A program made the translations under genes and the position numbers. The notes beneath the pieces were generated by a model, which saw only the letters and a program-made list of their open reading frames with translations, made no database searches and was not told where the DNA came from. A stretch of 37,702 nt of DNA from NCBI GenBank assembly GCA_000438195.1, contig FR903076.1:1-37702 (forward strand). Reading direction: 5' to 3'. This stretch comes from Mycoplasma sp. CAG:776. Its GTDB lineage: Bacteria; Bacillota_I; Bacilli_A; RF39; UBA660. Below, one piece after another: positions 32,951 through 37,702 of this stretch (its first letter is position 1; every line of letters starts with the position of its first letter).

Positions 32951-33409
32951 ATGGCTGAAATTAATTTTGAAATAAAAGTAGAAGGAGATAGTGATGGTTA
33001 TGTTTCATTTGAATGTCCTTACTGTGGAAGTGATTTTAAGTTAAAAGCAGATGAATTTCAAACTGATAATCCTGTGTATTCAGAAATGTATTGCCCCTAT
33101 TGTGGATTAAATGGTAAACCAAATGATTTTTATACTGATGAGGTTATAGAACAAATGCAAGTTATCGCAACAAATTATATATATGAAGAATTAAATAAAT
33201 CTTTTGGGAAAATGGCTAAAGAGTTAAATAAGAGTAATTTCATAAAAATGACCTATAAACCATTAAAAAAACTAAATGTTAAAGATTTAAAAACAGAAGA
33301 TAGTGTTGAAGAAATATTTGAATGTAAAAATTGTAATAATCATGTGAAAATATTATATTGTTCAGGAATTTCTAAGGTCTTTTGTTCCTACTGCGGAGAG
33401 TGCATATGA
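32951..33409 (+). CDS. Zinc-ribbon protein, partner of the next gene
   Basis: 152 residues with four CxxC knuckles: CPYCG at about 22 and CPYCG at about 48 form one ribbon; CKNC near 124 and CSYCG near 146 form another at the C-terminus. Between them lies a helical segment (EVIEQMQVIATNYIYEELN). No enzyme motif. GGAGG precedes the ATG, and TATAAT lies at about 32919. The stop overlaps the next ATG (ATGA), so the two proteins are made together. Nucleic-acid or protein sensing is a reasonable guess, not shown. Confidence 0.75.
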   Translation: MAEINFEIKVEGDSDGYVSFECPYCGSDFKLKADEFQTDNPVYSEMYCPYCGLNGKPNDFYTDEVIEQMQVIATNYIYEELNKSFGKMAKELNKSNFIKMTYKPLKKLNVKDLKTEDSVEEIFECKNCNNHVKILYCSGISKVFCSYCGECI

Positions 33410-34233
33410 CAAATTTAAAAGAGTTAAAAAAAACACGTTTAGAATTTAGAAGAATTGCTAGTAATATGTTAAGAACAGAATATACTAATCAAGATGTTCC
33501 GTTGCATAGATTTAAAAATTATATTGATACTAACGATACTATTAAAAATATAGTGCAGTCTGCGATAGAAAACATAGATTATGATTATAAGAACTGTTTT
33601 GAAAAAGAACCTTCCGATTGGGCTGAAATAAATGTGCCAGTTAATGAAAAAGAGCACTTAAAAGCTATGTATGATTATATGGCATATATTGTTGATGAAA
33701 AAAAGAGTGTTTTTCACGAAGCTGCAAGTTATATGTGTTCCAGCAGAAAGATAACTGATATTATACAAAACTTCTTATCATTAGCCTTTAAACCGTTAGT
33801 AGATTATATAATTGATGAACTTTCTAAGATGATTATGATGGAGGAAGAAATTGAAATGAAAAAAGTAGAAGTTAATGCTAATAATAGTGTAGTTAATGTG
33901 GCAGATAGTAGTGGTAGTATATCTTCTAATAATACTATTACTGTTAGCCAAAATGATTTAAAAGAAATTAGTAATTTAATATTACATTTAAAGAAAGAAA
34001 TAGATAATGTGAATGTATCTTCCGAAGAAAAAGATGATTTTATTGATGATTTAGATGTAATGCAAGAACAATTAAATGAACAATCATATAAACCAGCAAG
34101 GTTTAAAAAAGCTTTTAATAATGTTAAAACATTTTTATCTAACTCCGCTTTGTTAACAGGAGCAGGAATTACACTTGCTACTAATGTAAATAAACTAATA
34201 GAGTTAGTACAACCAATTGTTGATAAATTTTAA
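33406..34233 (+). CDS. Unknown protein, possible membrane-acting effector
   Basis: 275 residues from the ATG at 33406. The first 130 residues are helical (LEFRRIASNMLRTEYTN, then HRFKNYIDTNDTIKNIVQ), of a type I associate with uncharacterised defence-like proteins. A middle stretch rich in Asn/Ser/Val (NANNSVVNVADSSGSISSNN) looks like a linker or beta-strand repeat. The C-terminal part resembles AbiTii-like tails: LKEISNLILHLKKEI, SSEEKDDFIDDLDVMQEQL, then a hydrophobic glycine-containing helix (NSALLTGAGITLATNVNKL). The name is uncertain. Coupled with the zinc-ribbon gene by a 4-bp overlap at the island edge. Confidence 0.6.
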   Translation: MTNLKELKKTRLEFRRIASNMLRTEYTNQDVPLHRFKNYIDTNDTIKNIVQSAIENIDYDYKNCFEKEPSDWAEINVPVNEKEHLKAMYDYMAYIVDEKKSVFHEAASYMCSSRKITDIIQNFLSLAFKPLVDYIIDELSKMIMMEEEIEMKKVEVNANNSVVNVADSSGSISSNNTITVSQNDLKEISNLILHLKKEIDNVNVSSEEKDDFIDDLDVMQEQLNEQSYKPARFKKAFNNVKTFLSNSALLTGAGITLATNVNKLIELVQPIVDKF

Positions 34234-34290
34234 TATAAATAACCTATGGATTTGCTATAGGGATTAAGTTTGAAATCCCTTCTTACATGG

Positions 34291-34325
34291 TGCCATATGT
34301 GAATAAAACTCCAAATTATTGGAGT
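34291..34325 (+). repeat. Right copy of imperfect direct repeat (candidate att)
   Basis: TGCCA-ATGTG-ATAA followed by a CTCCAAA...TTGGAGT hairpin, matching the sequence at the tRNA-Trp 3' end (25216-25249). Here a T7 tract follows, so this copy is a working terminator. Confidence 0.5.
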
Positions 34326-34331
34326 TTTTTT
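34305..34331 (+). terminator. Terminator at the island right end
   Basis: The stem AAAACTCCAA/TTGGAGTTTT with a 4-nt loop and T-run. It may serve the effector-like gene or be the displaced tRNA-Trp terminator. Confidence 0.8.
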
Positions 34332-34361
34332 AAATAATGTTTTTGTGGAAGGGTAAATATT

Positions 34362-34898
34362 ATGAATACTATAGATAAAAAAAGTTTAGAAAATGCTAAA
34401 AGATTATTTTCTAGTGGAGATATTGATCACATCGAAATTGGAACAACAAAAGGATTACAACAAATACATAAATATTTATTTGATGGCTTATATGATTTTG
34501 CTGGTAATATTCGTAAAGAAAATATTTCTAAAGGTAATTTTAGATTTGGAAATTCTTTATATTTGGATGATATGTTAAAGAAAAATTGAAAAATGCCTGA
34601 AAGTACTTTAAATGATATTATTGATAAATATGTTGAAATGAATATCGCTCATCCATTTTTAGAAGCAAATGGCAGAAGTACAAGAATTTGGTTAGATTTA
34701 ATATTAAAGAAAAATTTAAACAAAATTGTTAATTGGGAGAATATTAACAAAAAACTATATTTACAAGCTATGGAAAGAAGTCCAGTAAATACTTTAGAAA
34801 TCAAAACTTTAATTGAAAATAATTTAACTGATGATTTTAGTTTAGATAATTTCTTTAAGGGAATAGAAATATCATATTATTATGAAACTCATGAGTAA
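34362..34898 (+). pseudogene. Class III Fic adenylyltransferase with in-frame TGA
   Basis: The whole protein, about 178 residues, matches NmFic-type class III Fic: IDKKSLENAKRLFSSGDIDH at the N-terminus, GLQQIHKYLFDGLYDFAG, the Fic motif HPFLEANGRSTR (canonical HPFxxGNGR, first Gly here Ala), and the inhibitory C-terminal helix SYYYE. One TGA (34587-34589) interrupts MLKKN-stop-KMPEST. Homologues read K-I-E-K-M here, exactly what results if the TTG block between two A tracts moves one base left. Fic proteins AMPylate targets such as gyrase. The frame is otherwise intact on both sides. Confidence 0.85.
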
Positions 34899-34905
34899 AA
34901 ATTTT

Positions 34906-34931
34906 TAAAACACTGGTATAAGTGTTTTCTT
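34906..34931 (+). terminator. Terminator after fic
   Basis: The stem AAAACACT/AGTGTTTT closes right after the Fic stop codon, then CTTTAT. Confidence 0.65.
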
Positions 34932-34980
34932 TATGTAATTTGATATATAAAATTTAAATGATTATTAGATTTTCACTTTT

Positions 34981-35003
34981 AAGAACTACATTGTAGTTCT
35001 TTT
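34981..35003. repeat. Long perfect inverted repeat
   Basis: AAGAACTACA and TGTAGTTCTT are separated by one base, followed by TTTT. It lies between two other terminators in a 200-bp gene-free gap. It could be another terminator or a small cruciform. Confidence 0.6.
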
Positions 35004-35075
35004 AGATTATTTATAAATAAGTGGAATTCCTATTTGTAAATAGTATGAATAAATAATTAATATTATTTATTCCAT

Positions 35076-35100
35076 TAAAAAAAAGAGGTTTATGCCTCTT
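35076..35100 (-). terminator. Terminator after htrA
   Basis: On the minus strand AAGAGG/CCTCTT with a 6-nt loop is followed by T8. Confidence 0.85.
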
Positions 35101-36205
35101 AACTTTTTGTTAAAGTAATTTTTATTTCTTTTTCTTTTCCATTTCTTATAATAGTTAGTTTCATTTCATCACCAACCTTATGTTTGTATAAATAGTATCT
35201 TAAATATGCATTTGATGGGATGTCATTTCCATCTACTTTAATAATGATATCTCCTACTTTTAATCCAGCTTCTTTAGCAGGACTATTTTCTTCAAAGTCT
35301 GTTACTATTACTCCACTTGTAACATTTGCTTTTCTGATTATTTCATAATAATCTCTTGACATGTAAGCGTTACTTACATCTAACATATATACACCTAAAG
35401 TAGGTCTTTCAACAGTTTTACCATTTATTAATTGTTCAGCATAATCAATTGCTGTTTCAATTGGGATAGCAAATCCCATTCCTTCAATAGTTGTACTTGA
35501 TAATTTTATAGAGGTTATTCCAATTACTTCACCATTTGAGTTAGCAAGTGGGCCTCCACTATTACCATTATTGATTGCAGCATCTGTTTGAAGTGTGTTT
35601 ACTATCATAGGTGTTTTAGTATTACCACTTGTTAATTCTACTTCTACTAGTCGATCTTTACCAGATACAATTCCTCTTGTTACACTCCAAGAATAAGCAC
35701 TATCAATTGGGGCTCCAATCGCAAATACAGTGTCTCCAAGTCTAGCATCTTCACTCCTGCCAATTTCTGCTACAGAAATAATGTATTCTTCATCTACAGA
35801 TAATACAGCTATATCAGAATATACATCACTTCCTACTACTTCAGCTTTTACTACTTGTTCATTAGTAAATTTTACATATACGTCATCAGCACTATCAATA
35901 ACGTGATTATTTGTTAATATGTAAGCAGTACCATTGTCGGTTTTATATATAAAACCTGTGCCTGAAGAATAAGCTTGTCCATCAATATATGTGTTTACTA
36001 CGACCACGGAATCATATACTTTTTCAACAGCATCGGCAATTCCTTCATCTGTTACTGTAACATCTTTTTCTACTTTGGTAATCGTTTCTCCAATTACATT
36101 TGGGAAAAAGTAGAATATTCCATATAATGCTAGCATTCCTAATAAAAATACTCCTATTAATATTAGTCCATTTCTTAAAGTTTTATTTTTTTTCTTCTCA
36201 ACCAT
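35099..36205 (-). CDS. htrA: HtrA/DegP-type membrane-anchored serine protease
   Basis: A 368-residue surface quality-control protease. A short cytosolic basic N-terminus and one membrane anchor (GLILIGVFLLGMLALYGIF, about 13-31) are followed by a trypsin-like domain with the triad His101 (TNNHVID), Asp131 (YSDIAVL) and Ser216 (NNGNSGGPL). One C-terminal PDZ domain (GVIVTDFEENSPAKEAGL, VGDIIIKVDG) completes it. The ATG is preceded by AAGGATGG that lies in the 3' end of the Abi_2-family gene, 1 bp separating the two genes, so they share a transcript. Confidence 0.95.
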   Translation of the reverse strand: MVEKKKNKTLRNGLILIGVFLLGMLALYGIFYFFPNVIGETITKVEKDVTVTDEGIADAVEKVYDSVVVVNTYIDGQAYSSGTGFIYKTDNGTAYILTNNHVIDSADDVYVKFTNEQVVKAEVVGSDVYSDIAVLSVDEEYIISVAEIGRSEDARLGDTVFAIGAPIDSAYSWSVTRGIVSGKDRLVEVELTSGNTKTPMIVNTLQTDAAINNGNSGGPLANSNGEVIGITSIKLSSTTIEGMGFAIPIETAIDYAEQLINGKTVERPTLGVYMLDVSNAYMSRDYYEIIRKANVTSGVIVTDFEENSPAKEAGLKVGDIIIKVDGNDIPSNAYLRYYLYKHKVGDEMKLTIIRNGKEKEIKITLTKS

Positions 36206-36206
36206 T

Positions 36207-37136
36207 TCAATCCATCCTTACTATATCTTTATAATTTTTAGGAAATCCCATTCGATCTAAAACTTTATCTATACTTATTGTGTGAAGTCTTCCTGATAAA
36301 TAATCAATTTCATATGATATTTCATTTAACATGTTATGAAAATTATCATTTCTAAGTAATCTTTTTAAAATGATGATTAAAGCGAATAGATCATTAATAC
36401 CATATATGTATTCTCCATTCATTTTAGAAATATTTAATAAATTATGATATTTTGTTATAGGTATTTCCTTTTGCGTTCTATGTTCATAACAAATGTCCTC
36501 ATGGGCACATAAGTTACGATAATTGGCGATTATTGGTAAATATATTAATAAACTTTCTACATCTACATTAAATAAATTGGCAATCTGTTCTTGATCTTCT
36601 GGTTTTAATATGGTATATAATTCACCAACAATTCCAAATGATAAAACTTTTACAACAACCCATAAAGGAATGTATCCATAATTACTTTGATAGTGTTTCG
36701 TCGCTGTATGTTGTCCACCATTTACAATAATTTGTCTTTTTACTTTTTTTACTAAATCTTGTACTTGTCTTGTCTTTTTGGGGTCAGTTGTAAAATTATT
36801 TGGATTTAAGTATTTTTTCTCTTTAAATCCATATTTTCGGGATAACTCATAAGAAAGTATACTTTTTATGTTATTTTCTAAAATCAAGATATTTTTAAAT
36901 AGAATATTTCTTAGTTGTCTATCAAAATAAAATAAAGCGTATATTTCTCTGAAGTTTGTTCCGTTTATAAAAGTTTTGTCTTTGCTTGATTTATAAAATA
37001 AATAACGATAACCATTTAGAAAAAAATAATTTTCTCTTAAAAGAATATTTTTGGCATATTCTTCGTCATCAATTATTAAATTTTTATTGCGAAGAATCTT
37101 TATTTGTTCATCTAGAGTTTTAAATATTTTTTCCAT
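36207..37136 (-). CDS. Abi_2 (AbiD/AbiF)-family HEPN protein
   Basis: 309 residues from the ATG at 37136; the GTG at 37145 lies in the AGGTGA ribosome binding site. It has the Abi_2 family look: LDEQIKILRNKNLIIDDEEY at the N-terminus, NYFFLNGYRYLF, FDRQLRNILFKNILILENNI, PLWVVVKVLSFGIVGELY, and the HEPN Rx4H motif Arg207-NLCA-His212 in NYRNLCAHED. Lactococcal AbiD/AbiF members cause abortive infection, and the HEPN fold relates to RNases. It is coupled to htrA with only 1 bp between them and ends in TGA. Confidence 0.9.
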   Translation of the reverse strand: MEKIFKTLDEQIKILRNKNLIIDDEEYAKNILLRENYFFLNGYRYLFYKSSKDKTFINGTNFREIYALFYFDRQLRNILFKNILILENNIKSILSYELSRKYGFKEKKYLNPNNFTTDPKKTRQVQDLVKKVKRQIIVNGGQHTATKHYQSNYGYIPLWVVVKVLSFGIVGELYTILKPEDQEQIANLFNVDVESLLIYLPIIANYRNLCAHEDICYEHRTQKEIPITKYHNLLNISKMNGEYIYGINDLFALIIILKRLLRNDNFHNMLNEISYEIDYLSGRLHTISIDKVLDRMGFPKNYKDIVRMD

Positions 37137-37210
37137 ATGATTCACCTATTATAAATTATATCACAAAGAACAGCTATATTGTAAAAAAATAACTTGTTAT
37201 CAATGTTAAT

Positions 37211-37232
37211 ATTTGGTGAAAATTTGGTGAAG
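37211..37232 (+). repeat. Tandem direct repeat over a -35 element
   Basis: ATTTGGTGAA occurs twice in tandem with an 11-bp period (37211 and 37222); the second copy contains the TTGGTG -35. One helical turn spacing suits an activator or repressor binding in tandem. Confidence 0.5.
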
Positions 37233-37252
37233 TTCTATTTTTGTGTTATAAT
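37224..37252 (+). promoter_or_regulatory. Promoter of the phospholipase C-like gene
   Basis: TTGGTG (37224-37229), 17-bp spacer, TATAAT (37247-37252) with an upstream TG, 18 bp before the ATG. Confidence 0.7.
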
Positions 37253-37270
37253 TAATTAAGGGGAGATATT

Positions 37271-37702
37271 ATGCCAGCTACATATACTCATCATCTTTTT
37301 ACCAAAGATGTTTATAAGTCTTTAGATATTAACATTCAAAATAAGATAGATTATGATTTTTTCAATTTGTTTGGAAAGAGTTTTGATGCTTTATTTTTTT
37401 ATAAACCAAAATTAGGAAGTTATGCTCATCAGAATCATGCTAATTTATATTTTCAAAATATTATAAAATATATAAAAAAGTATCAAATGAACCAAAATCC
37501 TCAAGTATTAGCTTATTTATATGGTTCTCTTTGTCATTATGTTTTAGATAGTACTATTCATCCTTTTATTTATTATTATGGTGGAAAATATGAACATCAT
37601 AATAAAAAAACTAAAAAGTATTGGGGAAGACATGACTATTTGGAGAGTATGATCGATGCTATCATGGCTAAGGAAAGAATGATGATGCCTATTTATCGAT
37701 CT
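37271..37702 (+). CDS. Zinc-dependent phospholipase C family protein, 3'-partial
   Basis: 144 codons are visible and the gene runs off the window. It starts MPATYTHHLFTKDVYKSL with GGGGAGAT upstream. His-rich metal-site motifs match the Zn_dep_PLPC fold: THHLF, YAHQNHANLYFQN, YLYGSLCHYVLDSTIHPF, and a later YWGRHDYLES. No signal peptide is visible. Members of this family in low-GC Gram-positives are often uncharacterised hydrolases; true phospholipase activity is not established here. Confidence 0.8.
   Translation, partial: MPATYTHHLFTKDVYKSLDINIQNKIDYDFFNLFGKSFDALFFYKPKLGSYAHQNHANLYFQNIIKYIKKYQMNQNPQVLAYLYGSLCHYVLDSTIHPFIYYYGGKYEHHNKKTKKYWGRHDYLESMIDAIMAKERMMMPIYRS

Larger units (their letters stand above)
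25221..34290. mobile_element. Integrated island downstream of tRNA-Trp (approx. 9.1 kb)
   Basis: Bounded by tRNA-Trp on the left and the repeat copy on the right. Content is typical of mobile DNA: an Xre repressor, a candidate HUH protein, a terminase-small-like HTH protein, two serine recombinases plus a degenerate third, a CCA-less tRNA, and several unknown or defence-like genes. No structural phage genes or conjugation genes are seen, so it is an unclassified integrative or satellite-like element. The exact ends are inferred. The internal tRNA-Phe could instead mark a junction of two elements (25.2-29.4 and 29.5-34.3 kb). Confidence 0.6.

Noticed and set aside
34234..34295. Possible tRNA or tmRNA end upstream of the right repeat (GTTTGAAATCCC then GCCA)
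   Set aside because: No matching 5' acceptor strand, and the spacing between T-loop-like bases and GCCA is wrong.
34586..34590. Alternative genetic code (TGA = Trp) to explain the Fic stop
   Set aside because: TGA ends trmN6 and the Abi_2-family gene, core tryptophans all use TGG with a CCA anticodon tRNA, and the Fic position is Glu in homologues.
1..37702. CRISPR arrays, rRNA genes, insertion sequences with terminal repeats
   Set aside because: No spaced repeats, rRNA core sequence or transposase with flanking inverted repeats was seen on either strand.
1..37702. DGR template repeat or reverse transcriptase inside the window
   Set aside because: No second AAC-rich copy of 862-975 and no RT motif (YxDD) in any plausible reading frame.

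Overview
The window is AT-rich chromosomal DNA from a low-GC Gram-positive bacterium, most likely an uncultured gut-type lineage of Bacilli (RF39-like or a relative; this placement is inference). Three things support it. The gene order dnaX-ybaB-recR-bofA-holB-ricT-trmN6-pth-mfd and dnaA-dnaN-recF-gyrB-gyrA follows the Bacillus subtilis origin region. All Trp codons in the core genes are TGG, and TGA is used as a real stop (trmN6, the Abi_2-family gene, the zinc-ribbon gene, the small resolvase), so the code is standard 11 and not the Mycoplasma code. Proteins are compact: a 74-nt-class SRP RNA, a 40-aa L34 and a 150-aa ComK.

Layout. 1-1044: 3' part of a surface/lectin-type protein whose last third looks like the variable region of a diversity-generating retroelement. 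1068-10450 (minus): repair, replication and translation genes mfd, pth, trmN6, ricT, holB, bofA-like, recR, ybaB, dnaX and tadA, preceded by the SRP RNA. 10544-11310: gene-free, with four parS sites and two DnaA boxes. 11311-20027 (minus): gyrA, gyrB, recF, a comK homologue, dnaN, and dnaA (TTG start). 20028-20525: oriC with eight TTATNCACA-type DnaA boxes. 20526-24616 (plus): rpmH, rnpA, yidC, jag, an amidase with five LysM repeats, and a dUTPase. 24638-25060 (minus): a SleB-type hydrolase. 25147-25220: tRNA-Trp.

The stretch 25221 to about 34290 is a roughly 9-kb island between tRNA-Trp and an imperfect copy of the tRNA-Trp 3' tail plus downstream hairpin (34291-34325). It carries a candidate HUH protein, a terminase-small-subunit-like HTH protein, an Xre repressor, a membrane protein, an ApeA-like HEPN protein, a CCA-less tRNA-Phe, a small serine resolvase, a structured 371-bp leader, a resolvase-like protein that has lost its catalytic residues, a large serine recombinase broken at an A8 tract, and a tightly coupled zinc-ribbon/effector-like gene pair. 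To its right are a Fic AMP-transferase gene with an in-frame TGA, HtrA, an Abi_2-family HEPN protein, and the start of a zinc-dependent phospholipase C family protein.

Chromosome organisation is the strongest theme. oriC, four parS sites and three perfect Noc-type palindromes (ATTTCCCGGGAAAT, inside mfd, dnaX and recF) lie within 20 kb, predicting separate ParB and Noc proteins encoded elsewhere. The accessory DNA is rich in candidate defence or toxin genes (two HEPN proteins, Fic, the zinc-ribbon pair).
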